Part shown: piece by piece, positions 1 to 8,150 of the stretch
How positions within the stretch are numbered: the first letter of the stretch is position 1
Layout: every line of letters starts with the position of its first letter
Source: Pseudomonas anatoliensis
Lineage (GTDB): Bacteria; Pseudomonadota; Gammaproteobacteria; Pseudomonadales; Pseudomonadaceae
DNA length: 64,000 nucleotides
Reading direction: 5' to 3'
Assembly (NCBI RefSeq): GCF_017976235.1
Contig: NZ_JACVHC010000005.1
Coordinates: 124,001 to 188,000 of the forward strand
Notes under the pieces: generated by a model
The model's database searches: none
Seen by the model: only the letters and a program-made list of their open reading frames with translations
What the model was told of the DNA's origin: nothing
Position numbers and translations under genes: made by a program

Positions 1-2
1 AA

Positions 3-107
3 CGACTGGCGATGTATCACCTGGTGGGTGGTTTGCTGACGTTGGGCGGGGTGATTCTTTCCGAGCGCTGGACGACGGTGTTGGGCCGCAAACTCAGCGT
101 TGCCTGA
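3..107 (+). CDS. EamA/DMT-family transporter, C-terminal end (partial)
   Basis: Only the last 34 residues are inside the window and the gene begins upstream of it. The visible peptide reads through a hydrophobic segment containing HLVGGLLTLGGVILSERW and ends at a TGA at 105-107. A short helix starting LVGGxLTLxGVxL followed by a basic tail is how the tenth membrane helix of EamA/RhaT drug-metabolite transporters usually ends, so an inner-membrane exporter of small metabolites is likely. The substrate cannot be told. It is followed by an inverted REP-like pair, not by another gene in the same direction. The family call rests on one helix. Confidence 0.6.
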   Translation, partial: RLAMYHLVGGLLTLGGVILSERWTTVLGRKLSVA

Positions 108-135
108 TGTGACCTTTTGTAGGGTTTGTGGTCTC

Positions 136-230
136 TGTGGCGAGGGGATTTATCCCCGATGGGTCGCGCAGCGTCCCCCGCTTTTTTGGGGCCGCTGCGC
201 GACCCATCGGGGATAAATCCCCTCGCCACA
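136..230. repeat. Inverted REP-like pair, family A (GTGGCGAGGGGATTTATCCCCG type)
   Basis: Two arms of about 40 bases are near-perfect inverted copies: TGTGGCGAGGGGATTTATCC at the left is repeated in reverse complement at the right, with a T-rich/GC loop near 175-190. The same arm recurs at 11465, 23963 and 28119. It fills the gap between the transporter and the convergent lipase gene, so it may also act as a transcript end. Confidence 0.85.
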
Positions 231-253
231 CCTAATTCACTGCACCTCAACGG

Positions 254-1132
254 TTACAGCCCGGCAGCCTTCAGGCGCGCCGCATGCTCGACAAACAACC
301 GCACCGGATCCGCGCCCTTGCCCACCAGCCCCAGCGACTGGTTGACGATGTCGAAGTGATCCAGCGGATAGTCGTCGCCAATCACCGTGCCCAGATGCGA
401 GCTGTAACGCCCGACCATCCCGTCGCACTGTCCCGGCTCACGGACAAAGGTTTTCGCAAACAACCGACAGCTGCGATTGGTCCCGTCGAACAGATTGCCG
501 CCACGATCCGTCTTGCCCGGCTGCAACGTCCCCGACCACGAGTAATAGCGCACGCCGTTGACCTCTTCCGGCCCGTGGCCACCCCAGGTTTCAGGCAGGC
601 CCTGTGGATAACGCTGATTGAACAGCGCCACGCCTTCAGTGGTCAGCGAATGATGCGAGGCGTGGATATCCACGGGCAGTTTCGGCCCGTGATAACCGGT
701 ATCCAGCAACGCCATCAGCCAGCCGACAAAACGCAGCAGCACTTCGAGGATACGACCCTTGGCGCTGTCTGCGGGGTAGTGTTTGTGCAGATAGTCGGCC
801 AGTTCCGAACCATGATTGGGCCCGGCCACCGAAGTGACCGACGCCACCAGATCCGGGCGTTTCGCTGCGGCATAACGCGCCGTCAACGAGCCCTGACTGT
901 GGCCAAACAGATTGACCTTCTGCGCCCCGGTTTCGCGCAAAATCTCGTCGATGAGCGCGAGTAACTGCTCGCCACGCACCTCGGTCGAATTGAGCGGCGA
1001 CACCTGCACCGCAATCACAGTTGCACCACCACGGCGCAACGCCTTGATAATCCCGTACCAATACGGATAAAGCACCAGCCGGATAAACCCGAGCATTCCC
1101 GGCACCAGCACCAATGGATAACGCGTCGACAT
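254..1132 (-). CDS. Triacylglycerol lipase (family I.1-like, no signal peptide)
   Basis: A 292-residue alpha/beta hydrolase. It opens with TRYPLVLVPGMLGF (oxyanion-hole region), has the nucleophile elbow GHSQGSLTARY with Ser about 79, a catalytic Asp in CDGMVGRYSSHLG (about 237) and His in PLDHFD (about 259). The segments VAGPNHGSELAD, YPQGLPETWGG and YYSWSG are those of P. fragi/P. fluorescens type lipases, which hydrolyse triacylglycerols and bind calcium. The chosen ATG has AAGGA ten bases upstream; the longer frame has no such site. No signal peptide is visible, as in P. fragi-type enzymes, so the export route, if any, is not Sec-obvious. The gene stands alone. Confidence 0.88.
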   Translation of the reverse strand: MSTRYPLVLVPGMLGFIRLVLYPYWYGIIKALRRGGATVIAVQVSPLNSTEVRGEQLLALIDEILRETGAQKVNLFGHSQGSLTARYAAAKRPDLVASVTSVAGPNHGSELADYLHKHYPADSAKGRILEVLLRFVGWLMALLDTGYHGPKLPVDIHASHHSLTTEGVALFNQRYPQGLPETWGGHGPEEVNGVRYYSWSGTLQPGKTDRGGNLFDGTNRSCRLFAKTFVREPGQCDGMVGRYSSHLGTVIGDDYPLDHFDIVNQSLGLVGKGADPVRLFVEHAARLKAAGL

Positions 1133-1252
1133 GGGCAAACATCCTTGTGGTCGGTAAGTGGATGCAAGGCGTGCAAAACACCCGCCAAGCATCCGCTGTA
1201 ATGATGACAACGCAGCGTTCAGCCTACTTCAGCCCTGCAACCCCCGCCACAA

Positions 1253-1900
1253 TCAGGCCACCTGGAACTCCCTCGCGAGTTCAAGCAAGCGCTGCTCAGC
1301 CTCGGCCACCGATACCGCGAAAGTGCGTTCGGCAGACTCCTCACCTTCGGCCGCGACCACCGTGACGTCGTTGATGCCGATAAAACCCAGCGCCGTGCGC
1401 AGCCATGGGTCGGCGTGATTCAGTGCCTCCAGCTCACCGCCCGGACCGAACCCGAAACCGCCGCGACTGGTGACGATCAACGCCCTCTTGCCCTGCAACA
1501 ACGGTGTGTACTGGGCCACACCGTTGTCGAGCGTGTGATCGAAGGTCAGGCCCAATCGCACAATCTGATCGACCCAGGCCTTGAGGCCGCTGGGCACGCT
1601 GAAGTTGTACATCGGCGTGGAAATCAGCAACAGATCGTGGTCGAACAACTCGCCAACCAGTTGATCGCTGAGTGCCAGATCAGCCTGCATCGACAGCGAC
1701 CGAGCATCGGGCTCGGGATGGAATGCCGCCGCGACAAAGGCCTCGTTGACCGCCGGAATCAGCGCCCGGCCGACTTCACGACGCGTCACTTGAGCCTGTG
1801 GATGACGCACCTGCCAGGCGCTGAGAAAACCTTCCGCCAGACGCCGCGAGTGCGAACGGTCGCCGCGCGGGCTGGCATGGATCACAAGAATTTTGCTCAT
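1253..1900 (-). CDS. azoR: FMN-dependent NADH-azoreductase
   Basis: A flavodoxin-fold protein of 215 residues. It begins MSKILVIHASPRGDRSHSR, the phosphate-binding loop for FMN, and contains the AzoR signatures TPMYNFSVPSGLKAWVDQI and ALIVTSRGG, then LGFIGINDV near the end. AzoR enzymes are cytoplasmic homodimers that reduce quinones and azo compounds with NAD(P)H. The start has a strong GGAGGA Shine-Dalgarno eight bases upstream, and the upstream in-frame extension lacks coding character. It is divergent from a LysR regulator with a 120-base gap, the usual arrangement for a regulator and its target. Confidence 0.88.
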   Translation of the reverse strand: MSKILVIHASPRGDRSHSRRLAEGFLSAWQVRHPQAQVTRREVGRALIPAVNEAFVAAAFHPEPDARSLSMQADLALSDQLVGELFDHDLLLISTPMYNFSVPSGLKAWVDQIVRLGLTFDHTLDNGVAQYTPLLQGKRALIVTSRGGFGFGPGGELEALNHADPWLRTALGFIGINDVTVVAAEGEESAERTFAVSVAEAEQRLLELAREFQVA

Positions 1901-2020
1901 CTGTACTTCCTCCGGACTAGAATCCAACTGCTTGTGGCTTGCAGCTTGAAGCTCGTAGCCGCCCGACTTCAAATGAGCAAAAATCAGTCGGGATGAATCC
2001 ATTTCATCCATGGAGTTTCA

Positions 2021-2947
2021 ATGTTCGCTTCCTTGCCGTTGACCGCCCTGCGCGCCTTTGAGTCCGCTGCACGCTTGCTGAGCTTCAAGGCCGCAGCCGA
2101 AGAATTGTCGGTAACGCCAACGGCGGTCTCCCATCAGATCCGTGTGCTGGAGGATTGGCTCGGCGTGGCCCTGTTCGAACGTCTGCCGCGCAAGGTGCGC
2201 CTGACAGAGGGCGGCGAGCGGCTGTTCCGCAGCCTGCATGGCGCGTTGCTGGACGTGGCGCAAAGCGTCGACACCTTGCGCCCGCAACGCAGTGGCAGCA
2301 GCCTGATGCTGTCGACCACTGCCGCGTTTGCCGCGCTGTGGCTGGTGCCGCGCCTCGGGCGGTTTTATGCCAGGCACCCGAACATCAATGTGCGCCTGGA
2401 CACGCATTGCGAAGTCATCGATCTGCATCAGGACGCCAGCGTAGATCTCGTGCTGCGCTACAGCCTCGACGATTACCCGAATCTCTACGGTTTGTGCCTG
2501 TTCGATGAATCGTTCGGGGTTTACGGCTCGCCAGAACAAGTGGCGCTGGCGGCGCGGCGCACGCCGGCGCTGATCAGCGTGCGCTGGCACAACTCGAAAC
2601 TGTATGCCCATGGCTGGGACGCGTGGTGCGCAAAGTCCGGTGCGAACTGGCTGAATCAGCATCCGGCGATTCGCGAATACGATGAAGAGCATTACGCGTT
2701 GCAAGCGGCGATCGCCGGGCAAGGCTTGGTGCTGGCGAGCAATATTCTGGTCTCGGAAAGCATCGCCAGCGGTTTGCTGGTGCCATTTCAAGGCGATGTG
2801 CAGGTCGACGGTGCCGGCTACAGCGCGCTGTGTGTGCCGGGGCGCGAGCGGCATCCGCCGGTGCGGGCGTTTTTTGCGTGGTTGCAGGAAGAAGCACTTT
2901 TGTCTGGCCTGGCGCCAAGATCGCAGCCTTCGGCAGCTTCGGTGTAG
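2021..2947 (+). CDS. LysR-family transcriptional regulator (GcvA-like)
   Basis: A 308-residue regulator. Residues 4-63 are the winged helix-turn-helix, including LPLTALRAFESAARLLSFKA and ELSVTPTAVSHQIRVLE, followed by the LTEGGERLF turn. Residues from about 90 form the substrate-binding domain, with the LYGLCLF and AAIAGQGLVLASN segments common in GcvA-type members. It lies divergent to azoR, 120 bases apart, so control of azoR and of itself is the simplest expectation. The effector is unknown. Confidence 0.85.
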   Translation: MFASLPLTALRAFESAARLLSFKAAAEELSVTPTAVSHQIRVLEDWLGVALFERLPRKVRLTEGGERLFRSLHGALLDVAQSVDTLRPQRSGSSLMLSTTAAFAALWLVPRLGRFYARHPNINVRLDTHCEVIDLHQDASVDLVLRYSLDDYPNLYGLCLFDESFGVYGSPEQVALAARRTPALISVRWHNSKLYAHGWDAWCAKSGANWLNQHPAIREYDEEHYALQAAIAGQGLVLASNILVSESIASGLLVPFQGDVQVDGAGYSALCVPGRERHPPVRAFFAWLQEEALLSGLAPRSQPSAASV

Positions 2948-3047
2948 ATCCGATAAAACTTTTCCGCTCGCGCATCACTCACAACCTGGGTAGGCGATCG
3001 CGCCTGTAGAGCGTGGCGCCAATCGGATTAGCCTCCAGGAGACTGAA

Positions 3048-3581
3048 ATGAGCGACGACCTGCATCTGTCAGATGTCAAAACACTGCGCGAACGCGCACG
3101 GCTACACGTGGAAAACGGCGCAGTGACCGAGAGTTACAGTGCCAACCGTGAAGAGGTGCTGCGCTTGCTCAACGAATCGCTGGCCACTGAACTGGTCTGC
3201 GTCTTGCGCTACAAACGTCACTACTTCATGGCCAGCGGTCTGAAGGCCAGCACGGCCGCCGATGAGTTCCTTGAGCATGCCGTTCAGGAAGCCCAGCACG
3301 CCGACCGACTGGCCGAGCGCATTGTGCAATTGGGCGGCGAACCGGAGTTCAATCCGGACATGCTGTCGAAACTGTCCCATGCACAATATGTAGCCGGCAA
3401 CAGCTTGAAGGAGATGGTCTACGAAGACCTGGTCGCCGAGCGGATCGCGATTGATAGTTATCGCGAGATCATTCAGTACATCGGCGAGAAAGATCCGACC
3501 ACCCGCCGCATCTTCGAAGACATCCTCGCGCAGGAAGAAGAGCATGCGGATGACATGGCTGACATTCTGAAAGATCTGTAA
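3048..3581 (+). CDS. Ferritin-like di-iron protein (bacterioferritin-related)
   Basis: A 177-residue four-helix-bundle protein. The ferritin-like iron ligands can be seen: Glu in ESLATELVCVLRY, the ExxH of AVQEAQHADRL, Glu in EDLVAERIA, and a second ExxH in AQEEEHADDM. This is the EhuA/bacterioferritin-like family found in pseudomonads (a similar gene lies near desT in P. aeruginosa). It probably stores or detoxifies iron in the cytoplasm. A GGAG site sits eight bases before the ATG. The haem-binding Met of true bacterioferritin is not evident, so the name bacterioferritin would be loose. Confidence 0.8.
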   Translation: MSDDLHLSDVKTLRERARLHVENGAVTESYSANREEVLRLLNESLATELVCVLRYKRHYFMASGLKASTAADEFLEHAVQEAQHADRLAERIVQLGGEPEFNPDMLSKLSHAQYVAGNSLKEMVYEDLVAERIAIDSYREIIQYIGEKDPTTRRIFEDILAQEEEHADDMADILKDL

Positions 3582-3590
3582 ACCTTCAAA

Positions 3591-3664
3591 ATCGCCATCG
3601 CGGGCAAGCCCGCTCCCACATTTGGAACGCATTCCAGATGTAGGAGTGAGCCTGCTCGCGATGG
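3591..3664. repeat. Inverted REP-like pair, family C (left arm diverged)
   Basis: Left arm CATCGCGGGCAAGCCCGCTC and right arm GTAGGAGTGAGCCTGCTCGC form facing half-elements of two related REP subtypes around a short spacer. The right-arm subtype recurs as a cleaner pair at 18341-18430. Confidence 0.7.
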
Positions 3665-3680
3665 GTCGAAAATCAGAAAC

Positions 3681-3759
3681 AAAAGATCGCAGCCTTCGGC
3701 AGCTCCTACAGGGAAATGCGTTCCTCTGTAGGAGCTGCCGAAGGCTGCGATCTTTTGAT
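3681..3759. repeat. Inverted repeat pair, family B (GTAGGAGCTGCCGAAGGCTGCGATC type)
   Basis: AAAAGATCGCAGCCTTCGGC on the left is matched in reverse complement on the right. It directly follows the family C element, in the gap between two convergent genes. Ten copies of this family are found in the window. Confidence 0.85.
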
Positions 3760-3765
3760 CTTGGC

Positions 3766-5841
3766 CTACTTGGTTGGTTTGACGGTAACCGGTGCCTTGC
3801 CGGCCTTCATCTGCTCCAGCAACGGCGCGCACTGATTCGGCTCGCCACCGCTCGGCGCCACCAACGCCAGCAGCCCCGCCGCCGGTGCGGCAATCACGCC
3901 CAACGCCACCATCCCCGCGCCGCGCAACAACAGCGGGACTGGTTTGACGCCGGCGCTGGGTTTGATGAACTTGCCGCGCACATACAGCGGCGAACGTAGC
4001 GAGATCAAACGCCAGCCCTTGGATTCTGGCGTCACCGTCAGGTCCAGTTGCTCGGTCGCCATGTTCGCCGTGCCGTCGATATAGATAATCGCGTTCTCGG
4101 TATCGAAGACAAACAGCTGCGTAGTCGCCAGACCAGTCTTGATATCGAAGTCCGCCGCTGCGCAGTTGATCTTCACTTCCTTGTCGCCAAAGATTTTGCC
4201 GACCACGTAGTTGCCGACGTTGAGGCCTGCCAGTTCCATCAGTTCACGACTGATCGCGCCGTCATTGATCAGCATCTTCAGATTTCCGTTGGCGCCGCCC
4301 AGCAACTTCGCTACCGAGTTACCGCGTCCGCTGATATTGGCGTCACCGTTGAGCTCGCCGAAACTGGTTTTCATCGGCTCGAAGGTCGGGAACAGCTCCT
4401 TGAGTTTGAACCCGCGCGCCGTCAATTTGGCCCGGCCTTCAAGCGGCTCGGTGCGACCATTCAGGCGAATTTGCGCATCGAGTTTGCCGCCAGCCACGCC
4501 GAAGCGCAGCGGCTCCAGACTGAGTTCGCCGTCGTTGAGTATCAAGTGGGTATAAAGGTCGGTGAACGGCAGTTTTTCGCTGTGGACGATACGCTTGCCG
4601 GTGAACTCGACATCGGCGTCCATCGCGCGCCAGCGGTCAGTTTTGAACTCGTCTACCGGCAACACTTTGTCTGCCGGTTGCTTGCTCTCGCCGCTGCCAG
4701 TCTTTTGCTTGTCGTTCGAGTCGGCGCCGATCAACGGCCCGAGGTCAGCGAACAGCAGTTGGTTGGACACCAGCGCGCCGCTGAGTTTTGGCCGTGGCTG
4801 GCTGGCGACGTAGGTCAGGTCACCGTGAATGTCACTGCTGCCGATCTTGCCGTTGAATTTCTCATAAGTGAATTTTGCGCCGGCCTCGTCATGCAACCTG
4901 GCGATCAGGTGACCGTCGGTGGCGTACGGTGGCGTGTCCGGCAGGGTCACACCGGTCAGCGGGTAGAGGTTGCCGAGGCTGTCACCGGCCAGTTTCAGAC
5001 GCAGGTCGAGGGCGCCCAGGTTGAGCGGGTCGGTCAGGGTGCCGGCCAGCTCAATGCTGGTATCGCCAATTTTCGCTTGGGCTTGCAGCGGGAACGGTTT
5101 GCTCGAGTCCTGCAAGGCCAGCAGCCCGCCGACCTTGCCCTGGCCGCTGAGTTTCTGGCCGTGATACTGACCTTTTACCTTTAAGGCAAACGCATAGTCC
5201 TGCGGTGCGCCGACCTTGTCCTGCGTGGTTTTCGCCGCTTTGTCGCCGACGATATCGCTGTACGGAATCGGCTTGCCCAGAGGATCGATCAGCACATCAA
5301 GGTTGGTCTTCAAGGTCTGGTCATCAAGGGTGACGTGGCCCTTGTCGAACTTGATGGCGCCGATATCGACGACCCAGTTCGACGGCTCGGCATTCGGATC
5401 CTTGGGATCGAACTTAAACGTCCAGTTGGCGCGGCCGTCGGCCAGACGTTGCAACTCGGCATTGGGTTCGGTCAGGTCGATGCGCGGGATCACCACGCGC
5501 TGCCCCAGCAAGGCCAGCGGCGAAATACGCAACTCGACGCGCTTGAGCGTGACCATCTGCGGCTGCTTCGACCAGTCCGGGTTGCCTAGGCTCAAATCCT
5601 CGGCGACCACATGCGGCCAAGGCACCCAGGCGCGCCAGCCGCCTTCATCCGGCTCGCGCTGCCAGACCACCGCGAGGTTGCCGTTGATGGCAAACGGTCG
5701 GTGCAGTTCTTCCGAGACTTTGGCGTTGAGCGGCGGTTTGATCCGGTTCCAGTCGAAGAACACGATGATCAGTACCAGTACGGCCAGAAGCAGTACGAGG
5801 ATGGCGAAGGTCCAGCTGAAGATTTTTCCGGTGCGCGTCAT
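3766..5841 (-). CDS. AsmA-family protein
   Basis: A protein of 691 residues with one N-terminal membrane helix (about residues 8-29, rich in L, V and I), after which the AsmA N-terminal domain begins (DWNRIKPPLNAKVSEELHRP). The long remainder is beta-rich, and the C-terminal part around GDANISGRGNSVAKLLGGANG is the typical AsmA-like C-domain. Members sit in the inner membrane facing the periplasm and are thought to bridge the envelope and help move phospholipids. The start is taken at the second of two close ATGs because AGGAG lies eight bases from it and only two from the first. A residual C-terminal hydrophobic stretch (GAGMVALGVIAAPAAGLLAL) could be a second membrane-associated segment. 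Confidence 0.85.
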   Translation of the reverse strand: MTRTGKIFSWTFAILVLLLAVLVLIIVFFDWNRIKPPLNAKVSEELHRPFAINGNLAVVWQREPDEGGWRAWVPWPHVVAEDLSLGNPDWSKQPQMVTLKRVELRISPLALLGQRVVIPRIDLTEPNAELQRLADGRANWTFKFDPKDPNAEPSNWVVDIGAIKFDKGHVTLDDQTLKTNLDVLIDPLGKPIPYSDIVGDKAAKTTQDKVGAPQDYAFALKVKGQYHGQKLSGQGKVGGLLALQDSSKPFPLQAQAKIGDTSIELAGTLTDPLNLGALDLRLKLAGDSLGNLYPLTGVTLPDTPPYATDGHLIARLHDEAGAKFTYEKFNGKIGSSDIHGDLTYVASQPRPKLSGALVSNQLLFADLGPLIGADSNDKQKTGSGESKQPADKVLPVDEFKTDRWRAMDADVEFTGKRIVHSEKLPFTDLYTHLILNDGELSLEPLRFGVAGGKLDAQIRLNGRTEPLEGRAKLTARGFKLKELFPTFEPMKTSFGELNGDANISGRGNSVAKLLGGANGNLKMLINDGAISRELMELAGLNVGNYVVGKIFGDKEVKINCAAADFDIKTGLATTQLFVFDTENAIIYIDGTANMATEQLDLTVTPESKGWRLISLRSPLYVRGKFIKPSAGVKPVPLLLRGAGMVALGVIAAPAAGLLALVAPSGGEPNQCAPLLEQMKAGKAPVTVKPTK

Positions 5842-6227
5842 GCACATAACTCCTGATCACCACCGCACGCCAAACACACGACGCACAGCTGAAACGGCGG
5901 GCCAAAGCGGCCCAATATGAAATCTGTGACTGGCAAAAGGCCCGCAGGTTTAATCGAAAGACCGATTAAGACGCAAAAAGCCGCGCCAAATCCGACCGAT
6001 CGGTCAGGCAGCGTTACCGCCACCCGCACTTTTGCGAGGCGCGAGTGGGTCGAAAATACCCACTGCGGTGCAAAAGCGCCCCTCTGGAAGGCCCGTTCTA
6101 GAGCCTTCCGCCAGAACAATCAATTCTGTTGATTATTACCATTGCGTTTATGAACTTTTATATCGACTTATCGAGAGTAGCATTGCCCTCGTACCCACTT
6201 TATCGCCCTCCCAAGGAGCAACCCATC
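5842..6227. other. 386-base intergenic region with a perfect 12-base palindrome
   Basis: The region lies between divergent genes and holds both promoters. GACCGATCGGTC at 5994-6005 is a perfect palindrome, with the half-like GACCGATT at 5970-5977 nearby. The last 100 bases before the secreted-protein gene are clearly AT-richer than the surroundings (about 6120-6180). No RNA gene or repeat copy was recognised. Confidence 0.45.
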
Positions 6228-6605
6228 ATGAAACGCCAATTACTGCTTAGTCTTACCCTTTCGATGCTAGCCAGCACTGCCTTCGCTCTGCCCGCTGCCG
6301 AACAAGCCACTCCGCAAGTCAAAGACAGCCACTCGGTGTTCAGCCAAACCCTGGCCGAAGACGGCTACGACAAAACTCCACAAGGTCAACTTGCCGAGAA
6401 CGGTCGCAATCGTCTGGAAGAAAAAGGTCTGGTTGAAGACGGCTACGACAAAACCCCACAAGGCCAGGCTCTCGCCGAAAACGGTCGCAATCGCCTGGAA
6501 GAAAAAGGTCTGGTCGAAGACGGCTACGACAAAACACCACAAGGCCAAGCTCTCGCCGAAGGTGGTGGTGACCGTGTGATCGAACGCAACAGCGCTGTGA
6601 GCTAA
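6228..6605 (+). CDS. Small secreted protein with three tandem repeats
   Basis: A 125-residue protein. Residues 1-21 form a Sec signal peptide (MKRQLLLSLTLSMLASTAFA, cut before LPAAEQ). The mature part holds three near-identical units built on EDGYDKTPQGQ, the first two joined by LAENGRNRLEEKGLV; the third ends in a Gly-rich variant. The DNA of the units is also closely similar, so they are recent duplications. I do not know a function; similar small periplasmic or secreted proteins occur in Pseudomonas and are sometimes loosely named phage infection protein. AAGGAG lies ten bases before the ATG. A strong terminator follows. Confidence 0.75.
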   Translation: MKRQLLLSLTLSMLASTAFALPAAEQATPQVKDSHSVFSQTLAEDGYDKTPQGQLAENGRNRLEEKGLVEDGYDKTPQGQALAENGRNRLEEKGLVEDGYDKTPQGQALAEGGGDRVIERNSAVS

Positions 6606-6624
6606 GCCCATGGCGGCCCTGAAA

Positions 6625-6652
6625 AAAAGCCCAGTCCCCGGATTGGGCTTTT
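6625..6652 (+). terminator. Rho-independent terminator after the tandem-repeat protein
   Basis: AAGCCCAGTC pairs with GATTGGGCTT around a CCCCG loop and is followed by TTGCCTTTTT. Confidence 0.85.
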
Positions 6653-6776
6653 GCCTTTTTGGCCGCAGCCATTAATAAGTCGCTATTTCCCCGCTACCTG
6701 CCCCGCTGCCGTTCGACGCCGATAAAGCCGATTTGCTAGAGTGCGGCGCTTGTCTTGCCAAAGAACACACCTTGCG

Positions 6777-7409
6777 ATGCTGCCCCGCGCCGAACAGAAA
6801 CAACAGACCCGCAACGCCCTGATGGACGCTGCCCGCCATTTGATGGAAAGCGGCCGAGGATTCGGCAGCCTGAGCCTGCGCGAAGTGACGAAGACCGCCG
6901 GCATCGTGCCCACCGGTTTCTATCGGCATTTTGCCGACATGGACGAACTCGGTCTGGTACTGGTCAGCGAAGTGGGCCAGACCTTCCGCGAAACCATCCG
7001 TTTGGTGCGCCATAACGAATTCGTCATGGGCGGCATCATCGATGCGTCGGTGCGGATCTTCCTCGATGTGGTCAGCGCCAACCGTTCGCAGTTCCTGTTT
7101 CTGGCGCGCGAGCAGTACGGTGGTTCGTTGCCGGTGCGCCAGGCGATTGGCCGTCTGCGCGAGAACATCAGTTCCGACCTCGCGGCCGATCTGACGATGA
7201 TGCCCAAGCTCCAGCATCTGGACGCCGAAGGCCTGAGCGTGGTGGCCGACCTGATCGTCAAATCGGTGTTCGCCACCCTGCCGGACATCATTGATCCGCC
7301 AGCCGAGGCCTTGCCCGAGCATTTGACGGCGCAGGCGAAGATCACCCAGCAACTGCGCTTCATCTTTATCGGGCTCAAGCACTGGCAAGGGCTGGGCAGT
7401 ACCGAGTAA
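6777..7409 (+). CDS. desT: TetR-family regulator of fatty-acid desaturation, DesT
   Basis: A 210-residue TetR protein. It begins MLPRAEQKQQTRNALMDAAR; residues about 25-60 are the helix-turn-helix (SLSLREVTKTAGIVPTGFYR). The remainder matches what I recall of P. aeruginosa DesT, including FLFLAREQYGGSLP. DesT senses the ratio of saturated to unsaturated acyl-CoA and represses acyl desaturase genes. Unlike in P. aeruginosa, no desaturase genes are adjacent here; the following ureEFG order is the same. The ATG was chosen to match the DesT N-terminus; it has no clear Shine-Dalgarno site. Confidence 0.85.
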   Translation: MLPRAEQKQQTRNALMDAARHLMESGRGFGSLSLREVTKTAGIVPTGFYRHFADMDELGLVLVSEVGQTFRETIRLVRHNEFVMGGIIDASVRIFLDVVSANRSQFLFLAREQYGGSLPVRQAIGRLRENISSDLAADLTMMPKLQHLDAEGLSVVADLIVKSVFATLPDIIDPPAEALPEHLTAQAKITQQLRFIFIGLKHWQGLGSTE

Positions 7410-7412
7410 AAA

Positions 7413-7482
7413 TCAAAAGATCGCAGCCTTCGGCAGCTCCTACACCGATCTATGTAGGAGCTGCCGACGGCTGCGATCTTTT
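7413..7482. repeat. Inverted repeat pair, family B
   Basis: TCAAAAGATCGCAGCCTTCG and its facing copy lie head-to-head around a 10-base spacer just after desT. The right arm carries GACGG in place of GAAGG. Confidence 0.85.
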
Positions 7483-7649
7483 CTTCGCCGCAAATTGGTG
7501 CATGTAAAAATCTTCATGCACCAAAACGCTTCAAATCCCCGCAACATCCTGCAACACCATCTACGATCCGACAGGGATTTCCTACAGATCGCCCGATTGG
7601 CAAGCCCCTTGCTCTAGCCTGAGTATTGTCCACTGCTGGAAGCTTTCCG

Positions 7650-8150
7650 ATGCTGGTGATTCATCGCAGAATCGACCCTCAACCCTTCTGGGCCGCCGAG
7701 TTGCACCTGACCTTCGAAGCGCGCAGCAAGAGCCGTTTGCGCTGTTTCAGTGCCGAGAACGAAGACGTCGGGTTGTTTTTGGAGCGCGGTCAGCCGCCCC
7801 TATATGACGGCGAATGCCTACAGGCCGAAGACGGCCGCATCGTCCGTGTCTGCGCCCGCGCCGAACAACTGCTGCATGTCACCTGTGCCAACGCCTTTGA
7901 ACTGACCCGCGCCGCGTATCACCTGGGCAATCGCCACGTCGCCCTGCAAGTCGGCGATGGCTGGCTGCGTCTGCTCGACGACTACGTGCTCAAAGCCATG
8001 CTGGAACAACTCGGCGCGCAGGTCGAAGCGCTTGAAGCGCCGTTCCAGCCGGAACACGGCGCCTACGGCGGTGGCCATCACCATTCGCGGCACGGCGACG
8101 AAGACTTCAACTACGCGCCAAAACTGCACCAGTTCGGCGTGCGTTTATGA
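7650..8150 (+). CDS. ureE: Urease accessory protein UreE (nickel metallochaperone)
   Basis: A 166-residue UreE. The N-terminal domain is followed by the peptide-binding/metal domain with the conserved NAFELTRAAYHLGNRHVALQ, where the second His is the dimer-interface nickel ligand. It ends with a His-rich stretch GGHHHSRHGDED. UreE delivers Ni(II) to the urease activation complex (UreFG with UreD) in the cytoplasm. The start was placed at MLVIHRRI, with GGAAG upstream. It overlaps ureF by four bases (ATGA), so the two are translationally coupled. Urease structural genes are not in the window. Confidence 0.95.
   Translation: MLVIHRRIDPQPFWAAELHLTFEARSKSRLRCFSAENEDVGLFLERGQPPLYDGECLQAEDGRIVRVCARAEQLLHVTCANAFELTRAAYHLGNRHVALQVGDGWLRLLDDYVLKAMLEQLGAQVEALEAPFQPEHGAYGGGHHHSRHGDEDFNYAPKLHQFGVRL

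Noticed and set aside
136..230. Inverted repeats of families A-D as CRISPR arrays
   Set aside because: They are isolated head-to-head pairs in intergenic gaps, without regular spacing or several spacers, and have no cas genes nearby.
2018..2854. Long minus-strand frame opposite the LysR gene
   Set aside because: Composition is Arg/Gln/His/Ala-rich, as expected from an antisense frame of a GC-rich gene; the plus-strand frame has full LysR motifs.
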